From Treponema sp. (lineage in GTDB: Bacteria; Spirochaetota; Spirochaetia; Treponematales; Treponemataceae), in NCBI GenBank assembly GCA_016290335.1, contig JAEETM010000053.1:1-23255 (forward strand): a stretch of DNA of 23,255 nucleotides. Direction: 5' to 3'. A model generated the notes under the pieces. It ran no database searches, was not told where the DNA came from, and saw only the letters and a list, made by a program, of their open reading frames with translations. The position numbers and the translations under genes were made by a program. Position 1 is the stretch's first letter, and each line of letters opens with the position of its first letter. Of this stretch, positions 14,896 through 22,224 are shown piece after piece.

Positions 14896-15824
14896 TGACT
14901 CTTCAACAGATAAAATACATTCTGGGTGTCGCTGAATCGGGGTCTTTTAACAAGGCCTCGGAAAAGCTTTTTATCTCGCAGCCCTCCCTTACCAGCTCCG
15001 TACACGATGCTGAATATGAACTTGGTTTTCAGATTTTCAACAGGTCTGCACGTGGCGTTACGGTAACAGAACGTGGACAAAGCTTTATACACGATGCCCG
15101 GAATCTGTATTCACAATACGAAGAACTTCTCAAAAAACACTGTGGTATTGAAAAAAAGAACTTTTCTGTTTCTACACTTTATTATGCTTTTGCACGAAAA
15201 GCCTTTGTGGAAATTGTAAAAAAATATTCATCACAGGAATATGATTTTGCTTTCTGTGAAAAAAAGGCTTCTGATGTAATTGATGATGTGGCTTCCGGAA
15301 ACAGTACAGTCGGCATTTTATATTTGAGTGAACAAAACCGTGAAGAAATCAACAAAAACTTAAAAGCAGGCAAACTTGAGTTTCATCCGCTCACCGAATG
15401 TAATGCCTTTGCGTATCTTCATAAAAAACATCCTCTTGCTAAAAAAGAAAGTCTTTCTCTCGATGAACTCCAATCATATCGTTTTATTACCTTTGACACC
15501 GATGATGTCAAATCTTTCTTTTCACATGAAGTTATTTCTAAATACGGATTAGACAAAGCAATTACCGTGGCAGACCGTGCAACAGAATTGAATCTCATAG
15601 AAAATCTGAACGGCTATACTTTTCTTTCCGGCATATACGGCGAAGATATTAACGACCCGGATGAAAGCTTTGTGTTAATTCCTCTTCAAAATCACGACAC
15701 AACAATCAGCCACACCTTTGAGCTGGGCTACATCACAAAAGCCGGCCAGCGCATGAACGACATCAGCCTTACCTACATAGACGCAATCCGCCGTATTCTT
15801 CACATCGCGGGATTTACGTGTTAA
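14895..15824 (+). CDS. LysR-family transcriptional regulator
   Basis: 309 residues. The N-terminal winged helix is clear (MTLQQIKYILGVAESGSFNKASEKLFISQPSLTSSV with wing near FNRSARGVTVTERG), followed by a linker helix and a two-lobed periplasmic-binding-protein-like effector domain. The start codon overlaps the cysteine-synthase stop (TAATG at 14893-14897). LysR proteins bind T-N11-A dyads near -65 and usually activate; exactly such dyads lie at 15861-15883 and 18944-18966. It probably activates both transport operons, and perhaps hydE, in response to a sulfur metabolite. The effector domain is too divergent for me to name the ligand. Confidence 0.9.
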   Translation: MTLQQIKYILGVAESGSFNKASEKLFISQPSLTSSVHDAEYELGFQIFNRSARGVTVTERGQSFIHDARNLYSQYEELLKKHCGIEKKNFSVSTLYYAFARKAFVEIVKKYSSQEYDFAFCEKKASDVIDDVASGNSTVGILYLSEQNREEINKNLKAGKLEFHPLTECNAFAYLHKKHPLAKKESLSLDELQSYRFITFDTDDVKSFFSHEVISKYGLDKAITVADRATELNLIENLNGYTFLSGIYGEDINDPDESFVLIPLQNHDTTISHTFELGYITKAGQRMNDISLTYIDAIRRILHIAGFTC

Positions 15825-15860
15825 ATTACAGACGCTTCAATTCCCTGTTCATTTTATTTT

Positions 15861-15883
15861 AGTTATAGAAAAAAGCTATAACT
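15861..15883. promoter_or_regulatory. LysR-type T-N11-A dyad upstream of the ABC permease operon
   Basis: AGTTATAG-N7-CTATAACT is a perfect 8-bp inverted repeat with the T-N11-A arrangement. Its centre (15872) is about 65 bp upstream of the start predicted from the -10 box at 15925-15930, the usual LysR recognition position. Confidence 0.65.
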
Positions 15884-15901
15884 TTAATCAATAAAATATA
15901 T

Positions 15902-15948
15902 TATGCAAGGTATCTGTTTTTTAGTATAACATACTAAGTTACTAGGTA
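15902..15948 (+). promoter_or_regulatory. ABC permease promoter with overlapping operator O3
   Basis: TATGCA (15902-15907), 17 nt, TATAAC (15925-15930). The -35 is poor, as expected for an activator-dependent promoter. AACATA (15928-15933)-N9-TAGGTA (15943-15948) overlaps the -10 and start and matches O1 at 10 of 12 arm positions. The same TATGCA-N17-TATAAC and AACATA-N9-TAGGTA arrangement occurs at 18985-19031. Confidence 0.6.
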
Positions 15949-15985
15949 ATTAAAACGACCTTTTAAGTTTTATATGAGGTACAAA

Positions 15986-16957
15986 ATGAAACAAATACTG
16001 CAATCAATTAAACAAGTTCTTTATCGGGCTTTTCCGGCTTTAGGAGTTCTGTTTGCACTTCTTATTCAAACAACAGTTCCAGACAGCCCACTTCATCCAG
16101 CTGCGCAAAAGCCTTATTACAATTATGTTCTGTTTTTTCTGCTGGCGGTAACCGTTACAGTTTTTATCATTTCATTTTTCAACAAAAAATTACGTACCTC
16201 TCTTACCTTCAAAGGTCCTTTCTTCGCGGGGGCAGGAGTTTTGATTACGCTCCTAAATCTCATAACTGCCAAGTTTGCCCTGCTCCCCGTGATTTTTTTT
16301 CCAAGCTACGACAATATTCTGGGCGTGTTTGTTGAACAGACAAGCCTGCTCGGAAAATGTATATGGTATTCCTTCCGGCTTTTGCTGCTCGGCGTTTTCT
16401 GGGGAATAACAGTTGGCTTTATTACCGGAGTTCTTCTCGGATTTTCACAAAAGGTTTACTACTGGATTAATCCTTACATAAAGCTGATTGGACCAATTCC
16501 TGCCACAGCCTGGATTCCGCTTGTACTTACAACCTTTCCTACACCTTTTGGAGCAAGCGTTTTCATTATTGCACTTGCAGTATGGTTCCCGGTTCAGCTG
16601 ATGACAAGCTCCGGCATTCAGAATACAAGCAAGGTTTATTTTGAGGTTGGTAAGACACTTGGTGCAGGCACCTTCTTTCAGGTTTTCAAGATTGCCGTTC
16701 CTGCCGCTCTGCCAAATATTTTTCAGGGCGTATTCAACGGAATCTGTGCCGCCTTTATCGCCCTTATGACCGCCGAAATGTTCGGTGCAAAATATGGAAT
16801 CGGCTGGTACATCAGTTACCAGAAAGCCATGATGCTTTACAGCGGAGTTTACGCCGGCCTGATTATGATTGCAGTTTTCTGTACCGTGATTATTACAGCG
16901 CTCTTTAAGGTGCGTAAACGTCTGTTAAGCTGGCAGAAGGGTTTGATTAAGTGGTAG
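15986..16957 (+). CDS. ABC transporter permease, NitT/TauT (SsuC) type
   Basis: About 323 residues with six or more hydrophobic segments. The conserved cytoplasmic coupling loop of the BPD_transp_1 family is recognisable: the ISLGTLLG-like IGPIPATAWIPLVLTTF, and the EAA loop as EVGKTLGAGTFFQVFKIAVPAALPNIFQG. N-terminal helices (about 15-35 and 46-66) are extra compared with a minimal SsuC. An in-frame ATG at 15974 exists, but GAGG at 15976-15979 serves the ATG at 15986. The next gene, an SsuB/TauB-type ATPase, follows 23 nt later. The matching binding protein is probably the lipoprotein at 19058, in a separate but co-regulated operon. Substrates of the family are nitrate, taurine, sulfonates and similar small anions; context favours a sulfur compound. 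Confidence 0.88.
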   Translation: MKQILQSIKQVLYRAFPALGVLFALLIQTTVPDSPLHPAAQKPYYNYVLFFLLAVTVTVFIISFFNKKLRTSLTFKGPFFAGAGVLITLLNLITAKFALLPVIFFPSYDNILGVFVEQTSLLGKCIWYSFRLLLLGVFWGITVGFITGVLLGFSQKVYYWINPYIKLIGPIPATAWIPLVLTTFPTPFGASVFIIALAVWFPVQLMTSSGIQNTSKVYFEVGKTLGAGTFFQVFKIAVPAALPNIFQGVFNGICAAFIALMTAEMFGAKYGIGWYISYQKAMMLYSGVYAGLIMIAVFCTVIITALFKVRKRLLSWQKGLIKW

Positions 16958-16980
16958 AGCCATCACACAGGAGAAAAATT

Positions 16981-17760
16981 ATGTCTGGAGAAATTAAAAT
17001 AAACAATGTAACAAAAATCTTTAATCAAGGTGCAGCCGAAGAAGTCACCGCACTCAATGGCGTAGACTTCACAATTCCTGCAGGAAGCTTTGTTTCACTC
17101 ATTGGACCGTCCGGCTGTGGTAAGACAACGCTCCTCCGCTGTATCGCAGGGCTGGAAACTCCAACCTCCGGCGAAGTAGATGTAGACGGTGCAAAAATCA
17201 CAAAACCTGGCAGCGACCGCGGCTTTGCGTTCCAGCAGGCAAATCTTTTTCCCTGGCTTACAATCCGCGACAATGTTGCATTCGGTCTTCGAGCCCGCCA
17301 CATATATAAAAACCGCAAGGCCGATGTTGATGAGTTCATCAAACTTGTTGGACTTGAAGGCTTTGAAAAATCTTTCCCTCATCAGCTTTCCGGCGGTATG
17401 AACCAGAGAGCAAGCCTTGCACGCGCACTCGTAGGTCACCCTAAAATCCTTCTGCTTGATGAACCGCTTGGAGCCCTCGATGCCTTTACCCGAATGACAA
17501 TGCAGGACGAAATAATCCGCCTGTGGAAGGAGCATAATACAACAATGGTTATGGTTACCCACGATGTAGACGAAGCCGTTTATCTCAGTGACTATGTAGT
17601 TGTAATGTCACCACGCCCGGCAAAAGTTGAAAAAATAATAAAGATCGATTTGAGCCACCCACGTGCCAGAGCCCAGGATGTATTCTTAAAATACCGCACC
17701 CAGATTCTTGAAATCCTCAATTACGCTGGAAAAGTTCAGGAAGCAGAATACGCCATCTGA
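16981..17760 (+). CDS. ABC transporter ATP-binding protein, NitT/TauT (SsuB/TauB) type
   Basis: 259 residues. Walker A GPSGCGKT (42-49), Q-loop in AFQQANLFPWLTIRDNV (the L-x-P-W-L-T block is typical of the SsuB/TauB/NrtD group), signature LSGGM (136-140), Walker B ILLLDEP with the catalytic glutamate at about 161, D-loop GALD and H-loop VTHDVDEA. It powers the permease encoded directly upstream. A longer frame from 16951 would overlap the permease stop; AGGAG at 16969-16973 supports the ATG at 16981. The gene ends 19 nt from the 3' end of the convergent hydE-type gene. Confidence 0.92.
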   Translation: MSGEIKINNVTKIFNQGAAEEVTALNGVDFTIPAGSFVSLIGPSGCGKTTLLRCIAGLETPTSGEVDVDGAKITKPGSDRGFAFQQANLFPWLTIRDNVAFGLRARHIYKNRKADVDEFIKLVGLEGFEKSFPHQLSGGMNQRASLARALVGHPKILLLDEPLGALDAFTRMTMQDEIIRLWKEHNTTMVMVTHDVDEAVYLSDYVVVMSPRPAKVEKIIKIDLSHPRARAQDVFLKYRTQILEILNYAGKVQEAEYAI

Positions 17761-17772
17761 TTTTTATGCTTC

Positions 17773-17810
17773 GGGAGATTTATATGCCTTTAAACTTAAT
17801 ATGATCTCCC
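17773..17810. terminator. Weak hairpin between convergent ABC ATPase and hydE-type genes
   Basis: GGGAGAT (17773-17779) and ATCTCCC (17804-17810) form a perfect 7-bp stem around a 24-nt loop, followed on the plus strand by CTGTCTTTT. It spans the end of the hydE-type gene. The loop is large and the T-run short, so terminator function is uncertain. Confidence 0.25.
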
Positions 17811-18874
17811 CTGTCTTTTACAACCTCATACCCAATACTCTGCACCCGCCTGGACATACAATTAATACATTCAGCCGCTTCTTCACCTGTACAGATTTTA
17901 TTGTCGTAAAGTAAATATTTTCCACGCACGTTCGATGGAGAAAGGTTTGGCATTACAACATTTGCCCCAGCCAGCAGACCTTTTTCGCGCCCAAGAGGAT
18001 CAACAGTTCCAAGTGCAGTTGTTGCAGGAAGCAATGTTTCAGGTAAAAGCAACCGTATAATAGACAGGAGCCGGACCGTCATTTCTGCTGTACCAGCCGC
18101 ATAATCTTTGTACTCTGTATCGCGGTGTGGAATAAAAGGACCTATTCCAACCATTTCCGGTTTAAAGGCTTGAAGAAATCGCAAATCTTTAATCAGATAT
18201 TCAGGTTTCTGCCCGGGAGAGCCAACCATCATACCACATCCCACCTGATAACCAATATCACGTAAATCCTGAAGACACTGCATCCTGTGTTCAAAAGACA
18301 TTCCCTTAGGATGCAGTAACTCATAGTGATTTTTATCAGCAGTTTCATGACGAAGCAGATAACGATCCGCGCCAGCATCATACATTTTTTTATAACTGTC
18401 TTTATTCCGTTCTCCAATTGAAAGTGTAATTGCACAATCAGGATGATTTTTCTTAATTGCGCTGATAACAGGAACTATTCTCTCGTCCGTAAAACATGGA
18501 TCTTCTCCACCCTGCAAAACAAACGTTCTAAAGCCAAGCTCATATCCAACATCACAACAGGATAGAATCTCCTCATCACTCAGACGATAACGGCTGGCAT
18601 TTTTATTTGAACAGCGGATTCCACAATATCTGCAATCGTTTTTACAATAATTTGTAAACTCAATCAGCCCGCGAATATATACTGCTTTTCCGTAATTTCT
18701 TTCCCTAACAACCCTCGCTTTTTCTAAAATGTAGTCATTGAAAACAGGATTGCTGTAAAGCAGCACAGACAGAAGTTCTTCATCCGTAAGGTCACCTGAA
18801 ACAGCAAGTCTGTCTACAAAGCTCTTATTTTCAGATAGAGAAGCTTTTGGGATTTTATAATCTATTGCTTTCAT
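17780..18874 (-). CDS. hydE: HydE-type radical SAM enzyme ([FeFe]-hydrogenase maturase family)
   Basis: About 364 residues. The radical-SAM cluster motif is C-x3-C-x2-C (C-KND-C-RY-C, residues 77-84 from this start) followed by GIRCSNKNASRYRLS, characteristic of HydE. A second, auxiliary cluster motif C-x7-C-x2-C lies at the end (about residues 328, 336 and 339). Other HydE blocks are LQGGEDP, GCGMMVGSPGQ and GIGPFIPHRDTEY. HydE acts on a cysteine-bound Fe(CO)2CN species in H-cluster assembly; related enzymes make other products. hydF, hydG and a hydrogenase are not in the window. It is read convergently with the ABC ATPase and divergently from the binding-protein operon. An ATG three codons upstream (18883) lacks a ribosome site; GGGA precedes 18874. 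Whether it serves hydrogenase or this cluster is open. Confidence 0.85.
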   Translation of the reverse strand: MKAIDYKIPKASLSENKSFVDRLAVSGDLTDEELLSVLLYSNPVFNDYILEKARVVRERNYGKAVYIRGLIEFTNYCKNDCRYCGIRCSNKNASRYRLSDEEILSCCDVGYELGFRTFVLQGGEDPCFTDERIVPVISAIKKNHPDCAITLSIGERNKDSYKKMYDAGADRYLLRHETADKNHYELLHPKGMSFEHRMQCLQDLRDIGYQVGCGMMVGSPGQKPEYLIKDLRFLQAFKPEMVGIGPFIPHRDTEYKDYAAGTAEMTVRLLSIIRLLLPETLLPATTALGTVDPLGREKGLLAGANVVMPNLSPSNVRGKYLLYDNKICTGEEAAECINCMSRRVQSIGYEVVKDRGDHIKFKGI

Positions 18875-18876
18875 TT

Positions 18877-18926
18877 TTCCCATATATACGATGGGTTATT
18901 ATATCAAAAAGCCATTTTATCAGCAA
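18877..18926 (-). promoter_or_regulatory. hydE-type gene promoter with degenerate operator
   Basis: On the minus strand TTGCTG (18926-18921), 17 nt, TATAAT (18903-18898) give a predicted start near 18891. AACCCA-N9-TGGGAA (18897-18877) overlaps that start and has the same half-site spacing as O1-O4, but only about 8 of 12 arm matches. The LysR-type dyad centred at 18955 is about 64 bp upstream of this start. Confidence 0.45.
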
Positions 18927-18943
18927 TTTTAAATATTCTATTT

Positions 18944-18966
18944 AGTTATAAAAAAAATCTATATCT
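18944..18966. promoter_or_regulatory. LysR-type T-N11-A dyad between hydE and the binding-protein operon
   Basis: AGTTATAA-N7-CTATATCT repeats the dyad at 15861-15883 with two arm mismatches. Its centre at 18955 is about 65 bp from the predicted starts on both sides (near 19020 on plus, near 18891 on minus), so one site could serve both promoters. Confidence 0.6.
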
Positions 18967-18984
18967 ATCATATAAAAAAAATAT

Positions 18985-19031
18985 TATGCATACTACATGC
19001 ATTTTGATATAACATAGTACATTGGTAGGTA
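18985..19031 (+). promoter_or_regulatory. Binding-protein operon promoter with overlapping operator O4
   Basis: TATGCA (18985-18990), 17 nt, TATAAC (19008-19013), then AACATA (19011-19016)-N9-TAGGTA (19026-19031) overlapping the -10 and start. The layout is identical to that at 15902-15948, although the spacers differ in sequence. Confidence 0.6.
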
Positions 19032-19057
19032 ATTAATATTTACAGGAGGATTGCTTT

Positions 19058-20161
19058 ATGAAAAAAGCATATTCAATTAAATTTATCGGTGGAATTGCCC
19101 TCATTGCAATTTCTGCCATGCTCACAGGCTGCTCTAAAAAGCAGAATACAAAACCAACTTCGGGCGGGACTGAACAAAAGGTTGTACGCATTAATTTCTC
19201 AACAGGAAGTCTTTGTCATGCGCCGGTTCATATTGCAATGGCTCTTGGACTTTTTGAAGAAGAGCTTGGAAAAATCGGACAGAAAGCTGAATATGTACAG
19301 GTTGTAGAAGGTGGTGCAACTCTTGGAGAAATGATTGCTTCAGGAAAAGTTGATGCCGGTTACGGATTGTATGCTACACAGCTTCAGGCAATTGAAAACG
19401 GACTTCCAATTTCATTTACATCTGGAATCCATACTGGTTGTACAAAATACTATGTTCGTGCAGACAGTGATATTTATTCAGCAGCAGATTTACGCGGAAA
19501 GACAATCGGAGTTCCCGGACTTGCAGACAGTGCCGTAATGAATCTCAAGAGAAAACTTATTGATGTTGGTATTGGAGTTACTGCTGACAATAATGAAGTT
19601 GAGTTCATTGCTTACGCTTCTGCAGATCTTGCAATTGCCTTGAATAACGGTGCGGTAGATGCAATCGGAGCTCACGACCCTGTTGCAACAAAGGGTGAGC
19701 TTGCTTACGGCTTCAGAAAGATTCTTGATACGGGAACTGATGAAAAGTTTGTAAATGAATATTGCTGCCAGCAGTTTGTAACACACAAGCTGCTCAGTGA
19801 AAATCCGGCTGGTGCTGCAGCTGTTACACGAGCTTTACAAAAAGCTGCCGCTTATGTTGAAGCAGAACCAAGAGCCGCCGCACAGCTTCAAATTGAAAAG
19901 AATTATGTAGCAGGCGACCTTGACTTTAATGCCGCTTTACTCGAAGAACTATTCTATCAGCCAAGCCGTTCTCTCGGAAAGAAAACCTTTGAAGCTGCTG
20001 CCCGCCAGTTACAGCAGGCTGGAGTTTTGAAAGCTGCAACTAACATCGAAAAGTTTATTGAAGACGGCTATATCGAATTGTACGGTGTACCAGACGGCTA
20101 CATCTACGACAGTGCAACAAAAGAATATAAAGAAATAAACGGAACAAGGACATCATTATGA
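19058..20161 (+). CDS. NitT/TauT-type ABC substrate-binding lipoprotein
   Basis: 367 residues. A lipoprotein signal is clear: basic start, hydrophobic core, lipobox L-T-G-C with C25 as the lipidated residue, then a Ser/Lys/Gln-rich linker. The mature part resembles NMT1/SsuA-like proteins: INFSTGSLCHAPVHIAMALG at the first strand, EGGATLGEMIASGKVDAGYG, then ADLRGKTIGVPG and a two-lobe pattern. C54 lies in the likely ligand-facing first loop (LCHAPVH), where canonical SsuA-like proteins rarely have Cys. It probably delivers substrate to the permease/ATPase at 15986-17760. It heads an operon with DUF4418-like, FtsX-like and LolD-like genes (ATGA overlap with the next). AGGAGG sits 8 nt before the ATG. 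Confidence 0.88.
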   Translation: MKKAYSIKFIGGIALIAISAMLTGCSKKQNTKPTSGGTEQKVVRINFSTGSLCHAPVHIAMALGLFEEELGKIGQKAEYVQVVEGGATLGEMIASGKVDAGYGLYATQLQAIENGLPISFTSGIHTGCTKYYVRADSDIYSAADLRGKTIGVPGLADSAVMNLKRKLIDVGIGVTADNNEVEFIAYASADLAIALNNGAVDAIGAHDPVATKGELAYGFRKILDTGTDEKFVNEYCCQQFVTHKLLSENPAGAAAVTRALQKAAAYVEAEPRAAAQLQIEKNYVAGDLDFNAALLEELFYQPSRSLGKKTFEAAARQLQQAGVLKAATNIEKFIEDGYIELYGVPDGYIYDSATKEYKEINGTRTSL

Positions 20162-20361
20162 AATATATAAATATAATTTTATCAAGTGTAACTGCCCTAT
20201 TCGGGCTTCTCGTTAGCATTGCACCATACACCTTTGCAAAAGTCTGCGGAATGGCAAACATGCATTGTCATAAGGTTACTGCACCAACAGTTTTAGTTTT
20301 TGGTATTCTGATTTTTGTAATTTCTACAATTCAGGCAGCAATCTTATGGAAAAAGCAATAA
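20158..20361 (+). CDS. Small DUF4418-like membrane protein
   Basis: 67 residues with two hydrophobic helices (about 3-27 and 42-62) separated by a short loop KVCGMANMHCHK. The Cys-x-n-M-H-C-H pattern in an extracytoplasmic or membrane-edge loop resembles the DUF4418 family, normally a four-helix protein of about 130 aa, so this would be a half-length version. The Cys, His and Met residues could bind a metal, but nothing proves it. It overlaps the binding-protein stop by 4 nt (ATGA) and the FtsX-like start by 16 nt, so it is clearly a translated member of the operon. The family name is moderately sure; function unknown. Confidence 0.7.
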   Translation: MKYINIILSSVTALFGLLVSIAPYTFAKVCGMANMHCHKVTAPTVLVFGILIFVISTIQAAILWKKQ

Positions 20362-21545
20362 CAATTTCGGGGCTTGCTCTTTCAAACATAAAGCGTAAGC
20401 CCTACCGCACTGCTGCCTTAATTTCAATCTCTGCACTTTCTGCAGCAGTGCTGTTTGCCAGTTTTATTCTTTCTTCAAGCCTCAAAGGCGGAATCCACGG
20501 TTTCCAGAAACGTCTCGGTGCAGATTTGATGATTGTACCGGAAGGTTATACCGCACAGATGGAAAGTGTACTTCTTACCGGCGAACCCAATTATTTTTAT
20601 ATGGATAAAAGTGCAGAAGAAATTATTCGCAACATAGAAGGCGTTGAAAAAGCAAGCAGCCAGTTTTATCTTACAAGCCTTAGCGAAAGCTGCTGTGACT
20701 TCCCTATTCAGATTATCGGCTTTGATCCTGAAAGTGATTTTATTGTAACACCGTGGTCCAAAAACAAAATCAAAGTGCCAAAAAATGACACTTCCACCAG
20801 TGAAGAATTGATTTTTGCAGGGCACAATGTAAACATAACTAACAGACAGGTAACATTTTTTTCTCAAACTCATACAGTTACATCAAAGCTTTCAAAAAGC
20901 GGTTCCGGTATGGACAACGCAATTTATGCAGACTTACCAACCCTTCAGAAAATCTTTAATGATGCAAAAACAAAAGGATTCGGTTTTATTTCTGATGGTG
21001 ATACAAATACAAAAACAAGCGTTATCTTTGTAAAACTGGCTCCTTATGCAAAACCCGACAGCACTGCAATAAAAATCAAAACAGCGCTGCCAGAAGTTCA
21101 GGTAATAAAAGGCGGAAGCTTTATTTCACAGTTAGCAGAAAAAATCTCATCATTCCTGATTTTTCCAAAAATCCTTACAGTTCTATTTCTGCTTATAACA
21201 ATATTTACACTTGCAATTGTATTCTCTCTGATTGTCAATGAACGAAAAAGAGAATATTCAATTCTGCGTGTGTTAGGAGCAGATAACTTTACAATGAAAA
21301 AATTGATTTTTACCGAAGCTACTATCATCGGTTCAATTGGAGCAGGTATTGGTATTTTTTTTGCCGCACTTATTGTCCTTCCATTCAACACATTGATTGC
21401 AGAAAAACTTTCTGTTCCATTTGCACTTTCAGGCCCGGCATTGATTATTCTTTTTGCAATTTTAACATTTGTAATATCTGTAGTTTCAAGTGTATTTTCT
21501 GCAGTATTTGGAGCTGCAAAACTTTCAAATCAAAAAGTCTGGTAA
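20346..21545 (+). CDS. FtsX/MacB-like ABC transporter permease
   Basis: 399 residues. An N-terminal helix (about 20-42) is followed by an extracytoplasmic MacB-PCD-like domain (about 45-270) and three C-terminal helices (about 277-300, 323-345 and 357-385), the FtsX fold. NERKREYSILRVLGADNFTMKKLIFTE matches the conserved cytoplasmic segment after the second helix. These permeases do not import solutes; they work as mechanotransmitters or extract lipoproteins, peptides or small molecules with a LolD/MacB-type ATPase, which is the next gene. No ribosome site is obvious, and the start lies inside the DUF4418-like gene, so translation is probably coupled. Placement behind a NitT/TauT binding protein is unusual. 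Confidence 0.88.
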   Translation: MEKAITISGLALSNIKRKPYRTAALISISALSAAVLFASFILSSSLKGGIHGFQKRLGADLMIVPEGYTAQMESVLLTGEPNYFYMDKSAEEIIRNIEGVEKASSQFYLTSLSESCCDFPIQIIGFDPESDFIVTPWSKNKIKVPKNDTSTSEELIFAGHNVNITNRQVTFFSQTHTVTSKLSKSGSGMDNAIYADLPTLQKIFNDAKTKGFGFISDGDTNTKTSVIFVKLAPYAKPDSTAIKIKTALPEVQVIKGGSFISQLAEKISSFLIFPKILTVLFLLITIFTLAIVFSLIVNERKREYSILRVLGADNFTMKKLIFTEATIIGSIGAGIGIFFAALIVLPFNTLIAEKLSVPFALSGPALIILFAILTFVISVVSSVFSAVFGAAKLSNQKVW

Positions 21546-21557
21546 AAGGAGTTATAA

Positions 21558-22211
21558 ATGATTGAAATAAAAAACCTTAAAAAAGCATTTCAAACATCTC
21601 ACGGAAAGCTTACAATTTTTGAAGATTTTAATCTCACTGTAAAAGACAGCACATTTCTCGGTATTCAGGGAAAATCCGGTATTGGAAAAACTACCCTCCT
21701 TTCAATAATTGCAGGCCTGCAGAATCCAGACAGCGGTACCATAACAATTGACACTACAGAATTAACATCACTTTCAGAAAAAGAGCTTGCTGCTTTCCGT
21801 AATCGGAACATAGGTTACATTTCGCAGGAACAAAGTCTTTTGGAAAATCTTACAATTGTTGATAACGTAAGACTTCCTGCATATCTTTCAAAAACAAACA
21901 ACTCATCAGATGAAGAAATCGCAAATCACACAAACAGACTTCTCGCAGACTTTGGCATCTTACATCTTGCCAAACAATATCCATCCGATCTTTCCGGCGG
22001 CGAAAATCACCGTGTCCTTATTGCCCGAGCCTTAATCAATAACCCACAAATCATCCTCGCCGATGAACCAACCGATTCTGTTGACGAAGAACGAACAGAT
22101 GAAATAATAAAAATATTCAAGAATCTCGCAACCCAGGGCAAAACAGTAATTCTTGTAAGTCACGACTCACAGGCTTTAAGACTTTGTGATGAAGTTATAA
22201 AGATTAAATAA
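21558..22211 (+). CDS. LolD/MacB-type ABC transporter ATP-binding protein
   Basis: 217 residues. Walker A GKSGIGKT (38-45), Q-loop SQEQSLLENLTIVDNV, signature LSGGE (145-149), Walker B IILADEP with E170, H-loop VSHD. ILADEPT and the size are typical of the LolD/FtsE/MacB ATPase group that pairs with FtsX-fold permeases, here the gene just upstream. The D-loop reads DSVDEE rather than the common GNLD, a minor divergence. AGGAG lies 6 nt before the ATG. It is the last gene of the operon; 13 nt separate its stop from that of the convergent PLP-enzyme gene, with no clear terminator between. Confidence 0.9.
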   Translation: MIEIKNLKKAFQTSHGKLTIFEDFNLTVKDSTFLGIQGKSGIGKTTLLSIIAGLQNPDSGTITIDTTELTSLSEKELAAFRNRNIGYISQEQSLLENLTIVDNVRLPAYLSKTNNSSDEEIANHTNRLLADFGILHLAKQYPSDLSGGENHRVLIARALINNPQIILADEPTDSVDEERTDEIIKIFKNLATQGKTVILVSHDSQALRLCDEVIKIK

Positions 22212-22224
22212 ATCGGATGTCAAA

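Noticed and set aside
17780..18874. BioB or PylB instead of a HydE-type enzyme
   Set aside because: The second C-x7-C-x2-C motif near the C-terminus and the HydE blocks around GIGPFIPHRDTEY are not features of BioB or PylB.
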